From: a virus
DNA length: 64,000 nt
Strand: one strand, 5' to 3'
Virus record (IMG/VR): IMGVR_UViG_3300032116_000004
Location: 186,001-250,000 of that record
The notes under the pieces were generated by a model. That model did no database searches. It had not been told where the DNA came from and saw nothing but the letters and a program-made list of their open reading frames with translations. Made by a program: the position numbers and the translations under genes. Shown one piece after another: positions 1-8,344 of the stretch; positions within the stretch are counted from its first letter, which is position 1, and each line of letters opens with the position of its first letter.

Positions 1-15
1 AACTCGGAGAAAAAA

Positions 16-852
16 ATGACAGAAAAAAAACAAGAATTATTTGATGCGATAAAAAACACAAAGTTGGTAAGCGAAGCACCTTTCCATCCTGGCTATGAAG
101 ATGCTGCCATGAATCTTACCAACACAGGACTGGACGCCATGGTCAATGATCGAGGTTATCAAACGGCCTATCTCGGCGATGCTATCCGATTCCAAATGCG
201 GCGTGAAGGCAAAAGATTCTGGGCTGGAGACAATGTATCGGAATATGTGAATCCTGCCACCAAAGAAATCCTGATCAATGAGGCCACCGAAGCGTTTGAG
301 TTAGTGCTAGATCGTTTGCTGATCGATAGAGAAACGGATCCCAACTCCAAGGGCACCGCACGTCGTTTGGCCAAGATGTATTTCAATGAGATCATGGCCG
401 GAAGATATGAATCTGCACCCGACTGCACTGCTTTCCCCAACGACTCGGCAGACCGATACGAAGGCATGCTGGTGGTGCGCAGTGAGATCCGGAGCATGTG
501 TAGCCATCACCATCAACCAGTGGTTGGAGTGGCCTATATTGGAATCTTGGCCGCACACAAACTCATCGGTCTCAGCAAATACACTCGCATCGCGCAATGG
601 TGTAGCCGTCGCGGAACTCTACAAGAAGAATTGTGCAACGACATCGCCCGAGAGATCATGAAAGTGACCGAAAGTTCTGATGTAGGCGTATATGTGCAAG
701 CCACGCATGGGTGTTGTGAAAATCGCGGCATCATGGCCCATTCTAGCCTTACCCAGACAACCGTTCTAAACGGTGCATTCCGGACGGACCCGGCTGTGAA
801 AAAAGAGTTCATCGATAATATCAAACTGCAACAGGACTTTGCGCCTAGGTAA
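16..852 (+). CDS. folE: GTP cyclohydrolase I (FolE type)
   Basis: This 278-residue protein should convert GTP to dihydroneopterin triphosphate, the first step towards folate and towards queuosine/7-deazaguanine precursors. The C-terminal half carries the family core: MCSHHH at residues 161-166 and HGCC near 231-234 supply the zinc cysteines and histidine, followed by a GxFRTDP-like end. The N-terminal ~95 residues are longer than in typical bacterial FolE. The ATG follows a GGAG site at its ideal distance. With QueD (3788) and QueE (13082) it supplies most of a preQ0 pathway, so a role in DNA modification is more likely than folate synthesis; that last step is inference. Confidence 0.9.
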   Translation: MTEKKQELFDAIKNTKLVSEAPFHPGYEDAAMNLTNTGLDAMVNDRGYQTAYLGDAIRFQMRREGKRFWAGDNVSEYVNPATKEILINEATEAFELVLDRLLIDRETDPNSKGTARRLAKMYFNEIMAGRYESAPDCTAFPNDSADRYEGMLVVRSEIRSMCSHHHQPVVGVAYIGILAAHKLIGLSKYTRIAQWCSRRGTLQEELCNDIAREIMKVTESSDVGVYVQATHGCCENRGIMAHSSLTQTTVLNGAFRTDPAVKKEFIDNIKLQQDFAPR

Positions 853-866
853 GTGAGCACTTACCT
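847..866. repeat. 20-bp inverted repeat after folE
   Basis: Nine-base arms (AGGTAAGTG and CACTTACCT) separated by two bases overlap the folE stop codon. There is no T-run after it, so it is not a classical terminator; it could be an operator or an RNA hairpin. Confidence 0.5.
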
Positions 867-868
867 AT

Positions 869-897
869 TTGACCAATAATCCTAGATCAACTATAAT
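869..897 (+). promoter_or_regulatory. Sigma70-type promoter
   Basis: TTGACC, a 17-bp spacer and TATAAT lie just upstream of the lipoprotein gene at 929. The -10 box sits inside a near-perfect palindrome (891-910, nine-base arms CTATAATAT/ATATTATAG) that could be a repressor site covering the promoter. Confidence 0.7.
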
Positions 898-928
898 ATT
901 GATATTATAGACAAATCTGGAACGACCA

Positions 929-3313
929 ATGGATTTCAAACGCAGTATCATTGCTGTATCAATCTCTGGCATAATGTCTACCTTGGCCGGCTGTGGGGGT
1001 GGTGGTGGTGGTGGCACTAGTTCAACGCTCGGTGGTTTTGTCCGATCAGAAGTTCCTTTCCATACTCCTGTGCGCATATCGTCGGCTATAGATCCTTTGG
1101 TCAAAGTCGATGGAGCGGCACCTGTATTTGATATCTTTGAAGCAAATGTCACTGGTAGTGGCAACGATATCATATTGGCAGGTAGACAAACACAATATGC
1201 CACACCCGAAACCTGGAGTAACAGCCGGATCAGTTTGTTCGCATGGCAAAACGGAACTTTAGTCGACCGCACTGCACAGTGGTTTCCGGGTGGTATCAAC
1301 GAAATACTAGGCACAGAACCCAGCGTGAAGTTTGCTGATCTATTCAACACAGGTCGCCAAGACATGTTGGTTGCACCCAGCACGGACATGCAACACTATG
1401 GCCCTGGTTATGTGTTCGCCAACCAAGGCACACATTTCAATCGCATATCAATTCCTCTCAACAATGTATGGGCCCACGACAGCGCCATCGCAGACATGGA
1501 CGGAGACGGTTTTAAAGATTTGCTGTTTGTCGATTATGGACCAAACACCACCTTGGCAATCAACAATCGAGTCAATAACTTTACCGCATATACCGATAGC
1601 AGAGGCACGGCCGGTGATCTGCGGTGGGGTGGATCCAGCATTGTTGCTGACAGTTTTCTAGGCAATGGACAGAAACAGATCATAGTAACTGACAATGCTT
1701 GTAATACTGCCAACGCCGCATGCAGTAATGCTCGCACCACCAAGATGTATAGCTACACCATCGTTGGAGGGCAACTGAATTATCAATACATAGCCGATCT
1801 TCCTGCACCATTGTTGGATCACAATGTGAGAGTGGTATCGCATGATTTCAACGAAGATGGACGACCCGATGCCATTGTTTTTAGCCGTCTTGGTTTCCAT
1901 ACCAAACAAAGTGCCATCCAATTCCTGAAAAACAACGGCGCCGCTGTGTTCCAAGATGTGACCACAGATACACTGGTCGGTTATGATACCAATACCTATT
2001 CTACCTACAACCCCAAATTCCTAGACATCAACGGCGACGGTCGCACTGATATTTTGGTCAGTGCCACAGATTTTTCGGGTAATCAATCCAGCACTCAAAT
2101 ACTGTTGAAAAGTTCAGACGGCAAGTATGTGGCGGCTCATCAAAGGATTTTTACGGATTTTCTCAAGCAAGCCGCGCAGATGACCCAGGAGTTAGGAACC
2201 GGTGCTAACGAAGCCAACAGCACGGTGAACTTGTTCAAAGCGCCAGATGGAAAATATTATCTAGTGACCTTCATCGCATATGAAGCAAACAATGATCGCA
2301 AACTGGCAGTTTACATGAGCCAGATGGGAGGACAAGTCACACTCACAGCGCAGACAGCAGTGGATCTCATCAGACAGAAATGGCCTTACATGAGTGCGGC
2401 CGCGGCCAATTCAGTGTTGGCACAGACAGCGGCCACTTATTGGAATGGCAAAGTTATTGACATTGAGGCCGCAATGAATCCAATTGGTGGTCTTTGGATC
2501 AATTCCAAACCTATCACTGGCCATATCGCTGGTGTAGACATCGGGTCAGGTAGGATGCTGGCCACTGATGCTCTGCATAGACCGTTTGCCATCAATGCCA
2601 AGCCCATGAACACTCAAGGACTCAATGCATGGCAACGCACTGCCAACCCTGTGCAGGATCATGAAATGACCAGTCATGCAGAGTATTTGGTAGGTGGACG
2701 CAGTATGATGATGGATGGCCTGCGTGTGACCAGTGATCAAAACATCAACGGCCAACCCGGTGATGCTTACAGTATTGGAATTCCACGCATCTGGTTCAAG
2801 AAAAACTGGACCTATGGGGCGCAGTATACCAAGTTGGCATTCAACCCCTGGATTAGTTTCAGTGGTGTGTGGGGAACTGTGCGTAGTAGCAGTGTGCTAG
2901 ACAATGTTGTGGCTTATCAAAACGGTGGATTTTCCGCTCGTGGTAGCCTCATGTATGTCAACACCGAAATCAATCCAGGATTGATCACCAGAGTCACACC
3001 GACTGTGGGCACTTGGGCCGAAACAGGTTATCGATGGGACAGCAATAAAAACACACTGGGACTATATCTAGGACTTGCGCCCACTGTGTTGACAGGCAAG
3101 ATAGAAGCAAATTTACCAAGTTCATTTGACAACAACGGACAATTAGTTTACAATAAGCACTCGTTGGACATTATGAGAACTGCAACATACTATGCCAGAG
3201 GTATTTGGACCAAAGACATTGATCGCAAGACCCGCTGGAGGACCAACGTCGCTTCTAACACAGCCGGACAATATCGGATCATGAATGAAATCGTTTGGAG
3301 TCTAGATAAATGA
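929..3313 (+). CDS. Large FG-GAP/VCBS-repeat lipoprotein
   Basis: This 794-residue protein starts with a lipoprotein signal: charged N-terminus, hydrophobic stretch and an LAGC lipobox, then a glycine-rich linker. Calcium-binding loops of the FG-GAP/VCBS type occur near residues 189 (DMDGDG), 306 (DFNEDG) and 366 (DINGDG), which suggests a beta-propeller in the first half. The last ~200 residues are rich in aromatic and alternating polar residues and could be a beta domain. It is probably attached to the cell envelope. The substrate or partner is unknown; surface binding or superinfection control are guesses. It overlaps the next gene by four bases. Confidence 0.75.
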   Translation: MDFKRSIIAVSISGIMSTLAGCGGGGGGGTSSTLGGFVRSEVPFHTPVRISSAIDPLVKVDGAAPVFDIFEANVTGSGNDIILAGRQTQYATPETWSNSRISLFAWQNGTLVDRTAQWFPGGINEILGTEPSVKFADLFNTGRQDMLVAPSTDMQHYGPGYVFANQGTHFNRISIPLNNVWAHDSAIADMDGDGFKDLLFVDYGPNTTLAINNRVNNFTAYTDSRGTAGDLRWGGSSIVADSFLGNGQKQIIVTDNACNTANAACSNARTTKMYSYTIVGGQLNYQYIADLPAPLLDHNVRVVSHDFNEDGRPDAIVFSRLGFHTKQSAIQFLKNNGAAVFQDVTTDTLVGYDTNTYSTYNPKFLDINGDGRTDILVSATDFSGNQSSTQILLKSSDGKYVAAHQRIFTDFLKQAAQMTQELGTGANEANSTVNLFKAPDGKYYLVTFIAYEANNDRKLAVYMSQMGGQVTLTAQTAVDLIRQKWPYMSAAAANSVLAQTAATYWNGKVIDIEAAMNPIGGLWINSKPITGHIAGVDIGSGRMLATDALHRPFAINAKPMNTQGLNAWQRTANPVQDHEMTSHAEYLVGGRSMMMDGLRVTSDQNINGQPGDAYSIGIPRIWFKKNWTYGAQYTKLAFNPWISFSGVWGTVRSSSVLDNVVAYQNGGFSARGSLMYVNTEINPGLITRVTPTVGTWAETGYRWDSNKNTLGLYLGLAPTVLTGKIEANLPSSFDNNGQLVYNKHSLDIMRTATYYARGIWTKDIDRKTRWRTNVASNTAGQYRIMNEIVWSLDK

Positions 3314-3705
3314 CTGCTACTTTAAAACAGGCACAACAACAGGGTATCGCCCCATGGGATGATACCTATGGAGAAACTCCAGAATACTATATCTTCCGCG
3401 ATCGATATCCGGTGGCCGAAGGACACTTGCTATTCGTTCCCAAAATCAACAACGATGATGCCATCATGTCCTGCTTCCGTGCGGCTCGCCGCCATGGAGA
3501 ATGGTATGTGATCAGTGGACGATCGGATGCCTACAACATCGGTATGAACTGCGGATCTCAGGCAGGCCAGACTGTGATGTATCCACACATACACATGATA
3601 CCGAGGAGAACCGGTGACTGTGAAGATCCAGTGGGCGGAGTGCGCGGGGTAATCCCAGGGCAGGCCAACTACAAAAAAGATGGTTATCAACAGCCCGATA
3701 AATAG
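3310..3705 (+). CDS. HIT-family nucleotide hydrolase-like protein
   Basis: This 131-residue protein resembles HIT-domain proteins, which hydrolyse or transfer nucleotidyl groups. Near residue 96 it has QTVMYPHIHMIPRR, which aligns with the family's HxHxH-xxPR motif. The first of the three histidines is tyrosine, while the middle (nucleophile) and third are kept. The middle of the protein (residues 55-85) is unusually divergent. The ATG overlaps the stop of the lipoprotein gene, so they are probably co-transcribed. The substrate cannot be told. Confidence 0.75.
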   Translation: MTATLKQAQQQGIAPWDDTYGETPEYYIFRDRYPVAEGHLLFVPKINNDDAIMSCFRAARRHGEWYVISGRSDAYNIGMNCGSQAGQTVMYPHIHMIPRRTGDCEDPVGGVRGVIPGQANYKKDGYQQPDK

Positions 3706-3740
3706 AAATCTCAACAGCGGCCTTTTCGGCGTCATCCCGC

Positions 3741-3769
3741 TTTACAAACTCTGCCGCCTATGCTAAAAT
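3741..3769 (+). promoter_or_regulatory. Sigma70-type promoter for queD
   Basis: TTTACA, a 17-bp spacer and TAAAAT precede queD; a GGAG site follows before the ATG. Both boxes depart from consensus, so strength is uncertain. Confidence 0.5.
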
Positions 3770-3787
3770 TGACATAGGAGATAGACA

Positions 3788-4303
3788 ATGGCAAAATTTT
3801 ACTCAACAAAAACATACGGTAACGACAGAGGTCTGTCATGCTGTTTTAGACAATGGCGTGCCACACATAGCCACTGCTCAACGCTACATGGATATTCAAT
3901 TGGTATCAAATTAATATTTGAATGTGATACATTGGATGACAAAAACTGGTGCATGGACTTTGGCGGTCTTAAAGAATTCAAAGCATGGGCAGACCACATG
4001 TTTGATCACACTTTGGTAGTAGCTCAAGACGATCCAATGCTGGATTTTTTCAAACACATGAACGAAATTGTGGATATTGAAAGTAAAAATCATCTAAGCA
4101 AACTACCATACGAACGCGGTGCCTTATGCGATTTACGCATTGTGCCCGGTGTAGGATGCGAAATGTTTGCCAAAATGGCTTACGACAAGATGGCAGAATT
4201 ACTTGCAAACGGTGACATGCGTTACCCTATTAATCCAACAGTAAGAGTTAAATCAGTTGAAGTATTTGAACACGGAGCAAACTCTGCCACATACGAAGGT
4301 TAG
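3788..4303 (+). CDS. queD: 6-carboxytetrahydropterin synthase (QueD/PTPS family)
   Basis: This 171-residue protein belongs to the 6-pyruvoyl-tetrahydropterin synthase fold. The zinc histidines appear as THSHC near residue 26 and LHGYS near 33, with the cysteine serving as the likely catalytic residue; FDHTLV and a late FEHG complete the family pattern. QueD converts dihydroneopterin triphosphate, the FolE product, into 6-carboxytetrahydropterin, which QueE then uses. The gene is preceded by GGAG and has its own promoter. The protein is longer than the ~120 residues of bacterial QueD because of an insertion around residues 90-110. Confidence 0.88.
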   Translation: MAKFYSTKTYGNDRGLSCCFRQWRATHSHCSTLHGYSIGIKLIFECDTLDDKNWCMDFGGLKEFKAWADHMFDHTLVVAQDDPMLDFFKHMNEIVDIESKNHLSKLPYERGALCDLRIVPGVGCEMFAKMAYDKMAELLANGDMRYPINPTVRVKSVEVFEHGANSATYEG

Positions 4304-4328
4304 TTTTTTGTGAATAATTAACGGCGTA

Positions 4329-4336
4329 TATAAATA
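4329..4336 (+). promoter_or_regulatory. T4-late-promoter-like TATAAATA box
   Basis: A perfect TATAAATA lies 35 bases before the first gene of the glycan operon. It is followed by a small hairpin (TCTCAA/TTGAGA, 4341-4359) that ends at the ribosome binding site. Late promoters of T4-like phages have this form, but an 8-base match alone is weak evidence. Confidence 0.4.
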
Positions 4337-4370
4337 TTGTCTCAATACCGTGTTGAGACAGGAGAATAGA

Positions 4371-5231
4371 TTGAATCAAAACGAACAGCCAGTGGGTCTC
4401 AGAAAATTATGGACGGATCCGGCTACACACGCTATATCTGTGTTGTTGCCCACTAGGAAACGCCGAGAATCATTGAAGGCCAGTGTGCAGAGCCTGTATG
4501 ATCTGGCAGCTCACCCTGAAAACATCGAGTTGATGTTGGCCATGGATACCGATGACCAGGAAACCATAGATTGGGTCAAAGACAATGTGCTACCTGATCT
4601 CGAACAACGAGGAGTGGATGCTACCTTGGTCACTTTCACTCCCATGGGCTATATCAATCTCCATCAGTATGTCAATGCCTTGGGCCAACTGGCCAATGGT
4701 CGATGGTTGATGTTCTGGAACGATGACGCTGTAATGAAAACACCGTCCTGGGATCTTGAACTGATCAAGCACGATGGCACATTTGCTGTGTTGCGCATGC
4801 CCACACACAACTGTCATCCCTATGCCATATTTCCCATCATACCTCGAGACTGGTATTATCTATTGGGGCATCTCAGCAATCATCAACTTACAGATGCTAC
4901 CATCAGCCAGATCGCATATACCTTGGATATCATGATCAACATTCCAGTAGATGTGCTACATGATCGTCATGATCTCACTGGCAACAACAATGATGAAATC
5001 TATAAAAATCGTCCCATGCTAGAAGGTAACCACAATCATCCAGCAGATTTTAATCACCTCAATTTCAGGCAGAAACGCCTCAACGATGCCAATAGGATAG
5101 CATGGTATCTAGATAGGATAGGTCAGCACAGTGATTGGTTTGATCGAGTCATGACCGGGGAAATAGATCCCTGGACCAAGATGACCAGCAAAGAACAAGA
5201 TCCCAATGGTCAAGTGAGTATCATCCAGTGA
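4371..5231 (+). CDS. Family 2-like glycosyltransferase
   Basis: A GT-A fold glycosyltransferase of about 286 residues is indicated by the N-terminal ISVLLPTRKR nucleotide-sugar strand and the metal-binding motif WNDDAV near residue 120. The donor and acceptor are unknown. I place the start at a TTG because CAGGAG lies six bases upstream; a GTG at 4350 would overlap the hairpin and has no ribosome site. It opens a run of overlapping genes to 12194, consistent with an operon that builds and transfers a modified sugar. Confidence 0.75.
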   Translation: MNQNEQPVGLRKLWTDPATHAISVLLPTRKRRESLKASVQSLYDLAAHPENIELMLAMDTDDQETIDWVKDNVLPDLEQRGVDATLVTFTPMGYINLHQYVNALGQLANGRWLMFWNDDAVMKTPSWDLELIKHDGTFAVLRMPTHNCHPYAIFPIIPRDWYYLLGHLSNHQLTDATISQIAYTLDIMINIPVDVLHDRHDLTGNNNDEIYKNRPMLEGNHNHPADFNHLNFRQKRLNDANRIAWYLDRIGQHSDWFDRVMTGEIDPWTKMTSKEQDPNGQVSIIQ

Positions 5232-6004
5232 AAGACATTGAACGACGTATAGTTGATTACTGGAATCATCAACCCTGCAACATCCGCCACAGCCAAGCAC
5301 CTGTAGGCAGCCAGGAATTCTTTGATGCTGTCACTGCCAAACGCTATCGTGCTGAACCGCACATATTAGATTTTGCCGGATTTCATCTCTGGCGTGGTCG
5401 CCGTGTGCTAGAGATTGGATGCGGCATAGGATCTGACGCTGAACAGTTTGCCCGACATGGTGCCGAATATGTTGGGGTAGACATTTCCGAAGAAAGCCTG
5501 AGATTGTGCCGGCAACGGTTTGATGTGTATGATCTCCAGGGAGATTTCCAGCAAGGATCTGTGACAGATCTTGATTTCTTGCAGAGTCTGGGCAAATTCG
5601 ATCTAGTATATAGTTATGGTGTGCTACACCATTTTCCTGGCATGGGATCACATCTATCTAACATCGCCAATATCCTGCCCTCGGGTGGTGAACTCAGATT
5701 CATGGTCTATGCCCGCAATTCTTGGAAGTATGCTATGATCCAGAAAGGCCTGGATCAGTTTGAAGCACAGGCCGATTGTCCCTACGCTGAAGCATTCACC
5801 CGAGAAGACATAACCAAATTGCTGGACCCACACTATCATGTGGAACGCATCCGGCAAGATCATTGTTTCATGTATGATGTTGCGGCTTACAAACAAGGCG
5901 AGTTCCAACTAGAGCCATGGTTTGAAGCCATGCCCGAAGTCATGAGGCTGGCAGTGAAAGAATATCTAGGCTGGCATCTCTTGGTCAAGGCCAAAAAGTT
6001 GTGA
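5228..6004 (+). CDS. SAM-dependent methyltransferase, class I
   Basis: This 258-residue protein carries a clear class I methyltransferase motif I (VLEIGCGIGSDAEQFA near residue 61), an acidic end of strand 2 (YVGVDIS) and the YGVLHHFPG stretch after motif III seen in small-molecule methyltransferases. It probably methylates a sugar or nucleotide-sugar of the glycan operon. It starts with GTG inside the preceding stop codon and overlaps the next gene by four bases, so translation is coupled. Confidence 0.82.
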   Translation: MKDIERRIVDYWNHQPCNIRHSQAPVGSQEFFDAVTAKRYRAEPHILDFAGFHLWRGRRVLEIGCGIGSDAEQFARHGAEYVGVDISEESLRLCRQRFDVYDLQGDFQQGSVTDLDFLQSLGKFDLVYSYGVLHHFPGMGSHLSNIANILPSGGELRFMVYARNSWKYAMIQKGLDQFEAQADCPYAEAFTREDITKLLDPHYHVERIRQDHCFMYDVAAYKQGEFQLEPWFEAMPEVMRLAVKEYLGWHLLVKAKKL

Positions 6005-6951
6005 AAAAAATAGTTTACGTCACTGGTTGTTTGGGATTCATGGGCGTGCATGTGACTCGGGCCTGTTTAGACGCTGGATTTAAAGTCATAGGTGTGGATA
6101 AAAAGACCTATGCCAGCAACGACTGGGCCTTGATCGAATTCCTTCAGCACAACAATTTCACATGGTTGCACCGAGACATCAATGATCTCGATAGACTTGT
6201 GGACTGTGACTACATCATCAACATGGCCGCAGAAACACATGTAGACAATTCCATAATGAGCAGTGGTGTTTTTTTACATTCCAATGTCAACGGAGTGCAT
6301 CATCTCCTGGAATTGATAAGACAAATCCCTCGCTACAAGCAACCCATCCTGTTGCATTTTTCCACAGATGAAGTCTATGGCGACATCGATCAAGGTAGTC
6401 ACACTGAACAGGATCTGTTAAAACCCAGCAACCCTTATTCGGCTTCCAAGGCCGCAGGCGACATGCTGATAATGGCCTGGGCCAGGACCTATGGTATCAA
6501 GCATGTGATAGTGCGTCCCACCAACAACTATGGCATAGGACAGTATGTAGAGAAACTCATCCCCAAATCAGTGAAATATCTTGAACTGGGGCGCAAGATC
6601 GATCTACACGATCGTGGAGAGCCTCGACGAACATGGTTGCATGCTTCGGATACCGCTCGAGCCGTGATGGCAATCATTGAGTCTGGTCAGGTCAACGAAA
6701 TATTCAACATATCGGGCAACATAGAACTGCCCAACCGAGAAGTGATCAAGAAACTGCTGGCCATCTACTGGAATGAAAACAAAGATCACTGCTGGCAAGA
6801 TTACATCATGGACAGCCAGCGAGAAGGTCAAGATGTTAGATACAGCATCGATGATAGCAAACTAAAAGCACTGGGTTGGCTGCCGCAGGCGGACTTTGAT
6901 CGCGAGTTGGTAGCCATCGTTGACTACTACAAAAAAAACTTTATTTGGTGA
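6001..6951 (+). CDS. Nucleotide-sugar 4,6-dehydratase (SDR family)
   Basis: This extended short-chain dehydrogenase of 316 residues has the NAD-binding GCLGFMG at the N-terminus, STDEVYGD near residue 120 and the catalytic YSASK near 150. STDEVYG and the later NNYG...EKLIPK match the dTDP/CDP-glucose 4,6-dehydratase branch. It would make the 4-keto-6-deoxy sugar that the RfbH-type enzyme at 8341 needs. The base carried (CDP or dTDP) cannot be read from sequence. GTG start overlapping the previous stop. Confidence 0.82.
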   Translation: MKKIVYVTGCLGFMGVHVTRACLDAGFKVIGVDKKTYASNDWALIEFLQHNNFTWLHRDINDLDRLVDCDYIINMAAETHVDNSIMSSGVFLHSNVNGVHHLLELIRQIPRYKQPILLHFSTDEVYGDIDQGSHTEQDLLKPSNPYSASKAAGDMLIMAWARTYGIKHVIVRPTNNYGIGQYVEKLIPKSVKYLELGRKIDLHDRGEPRRTWLHASDTARAVMAIIESGQVNEIFNISGNIELPNREVIKKLLAIYWNENKDHCWQDYIMDSQREGQDVRYSIDDSKLKALGWLPQADFDRELVAIVDYYKKNFIW

Positions 6952-6954
6952 TCT

Positions 6955-7623
6955 ATGGGAACATATTATAAAAACGCAGAACCTTGGTTGGATCAGATCG
7001 ATCGTGCGGCTTGGGTAGAATTGGGTGTGGATCGAGGCGAAGGCAGCACACGCTGGTTCAGTGACATGGCCAAAACCAGAGCTACCAAGTTCTACGGTGT
7101 GGACATGGATCCTGATCAGATCGAACGGGCCAGAGTCAACTTGGCTCAGAGCAGGACAGCGACCATACAGTCCGATGGATCTATCGCCATGATCCCCGGT
7201 GATATAGATCCGCATATCGAACTGATCGCAGACAAAGGCGAAGAATTTTTGCGTAAAATGGATCCCGCTGAAAAGATCAGTTTGTGTTATCTGGACAATT
7301 TTGATTGGGATTATTGGTTAGGGCAAGAGGAAGAATCCTTTGTGGCCGGAGTGAAACAACGCTATCGAGACACCATACAGACCGAGATGACCAACACCAA
7401 CAGCCAGCTAACGCATTTGATACAGACCATGCGACTGATTCCTCGGCTCATGCCCAACAGCCTGGTTATCTGCGATGACACTTGGTTTATTCCCGAAGAA
7501 GGTATATTCAGCGGCAAATGTTCTGCGGCTATACCGTTGTTGATATTGCATGGTTTCAAACTGTTGCACCGTGAAGGTTATCGGCAAAACAGCGGTGCCA
7601 TACTGGGCAGGTTCCGTGATTAA
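6955..7623 (+). CDS. Class I methyltransferase-like protein
   Basis: This 222-residue protein has a Rossmann-type SAM site: WVELGVDRGEGS near residue 20 and FYGVDMDPDQIERA near 46, with YLDNFDWDYW further on in place of the usual motif II. It resembles the cephalosporin-hydroxylase/Methyltransf_24 group, which often act on sugars or glycans. It lies inside the glycan operon, three bases after the dehydratase. Assignment of activity is tentative. Confidence 0.65.
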   Translation: MGTYYKNAEPWLDQIDRAAWVELGVDRGEGSTRWFSDMAKTRATKFYGVDMDPDQIERARVNLAQSRTATIQSDGSIAMIPGDIDPHIELIADKGEEFLRKMDPAEKISLCYLDNFDWDYWLGQEEESFVAGVKQRYRDTIQTEMTNTNSQLTHLIQTMRLIPRLMPNSLVICDDTWFIPEEGIFSGKCSAAIPLLILHGFKLLHREGYRQNSGAILGRFRD

Positions 7624-8344
7624 GAACTACATCGTCTCAGCAGTGCGCCCTATCCGTGAAGGATGGCACATAGAAAAACACCAAGAACTCTACAAGAATT
7701 ATCGCGAGATGTATGACCTCAGCGTGGCCAGTTATCGCAAGTTCGTAGAAGAACCATTTGAAGCTGTGCTGTTGGAATCTCCAGTGGACAATAACTACCA
7801 AAACAATTTAGAGACTTGGCAGTTCATCCACGATCTTTGGCATCAGGAACCTTGTAATATCTTGTGGGCAGGCGCTGACACATTCATGACCCAATCCACA
7901 TCGCTGTTCAGCGGTAGATACCCCGAGTATCGATTGTTCAATTACACTGATCCAAAATCGTTTGGGCCTTTTGCACATCACTTCAATGATGATGTGCAAC
8001 TGTATCCACACACCATGAGCGAAGACACCTGGCAGGTAGGTAAGCAGTTCTGGGACACGGGCATGGAAGATCCTGCCATCCGGGAATGGGGATTTGATCA
8101 ACTGCGTCACAATGCCATGTTCTGGAGCCAAGACATTGCCGACGATGACAGATGCCATCCTCATCTGAATTTTATCTGCATGAATCTGCGCACTCTGGAT
8201 CCTGCCATTATCAGATGGCATGAACAATGGAACCGTTGCGAATTCGATAGAGCACATATCTTGCACTTCTGCGCCAGCAGAGGCAGTGCCAGCGTGATCT
8301 CAATCATGAAGGAACTGGCAACACAATTAGGAGTGGCACAATGA
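7616..8344 (+). CDS. Unrecognised protein of the glycan operon
   Basis: I do not recognise this 242-residue protein. It has ILWAGADTFM near residue 80 and FNYTDP near 110, which look like strand ends of a Rossmann-like fold, and many aromatic residues throughout. A GTG that overlaps the previous stop with AGG upstream is the best start. Its place between a methyltransferase and the RfbH-type enzyme suggests a glycosyltransferase or sugar-modifying role, but nothing in the sequence proves that. Confidence 0.6.
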   Translation: MIKNYIVSAVRPIREGWHIEKHQELYKNYREMYDLSVASYRKFVEEPFEAVLLESPVDNNYQNNLETWQFIHDLWHQEPCNILWAGADTFMTQSTSLFSGRYPEYRLFNYTDPKSFGPFAHHFNDDVQLYPHTMSEDTWQVGKQFWDTGMEDPAIREWGFDQLRHNAMFWSQDIADDDRCHPHLNFICMNLRTLDPAIIRWHEQWNRCEFDRAHILHFCASRGSASVISIMKELATQLGVAQ

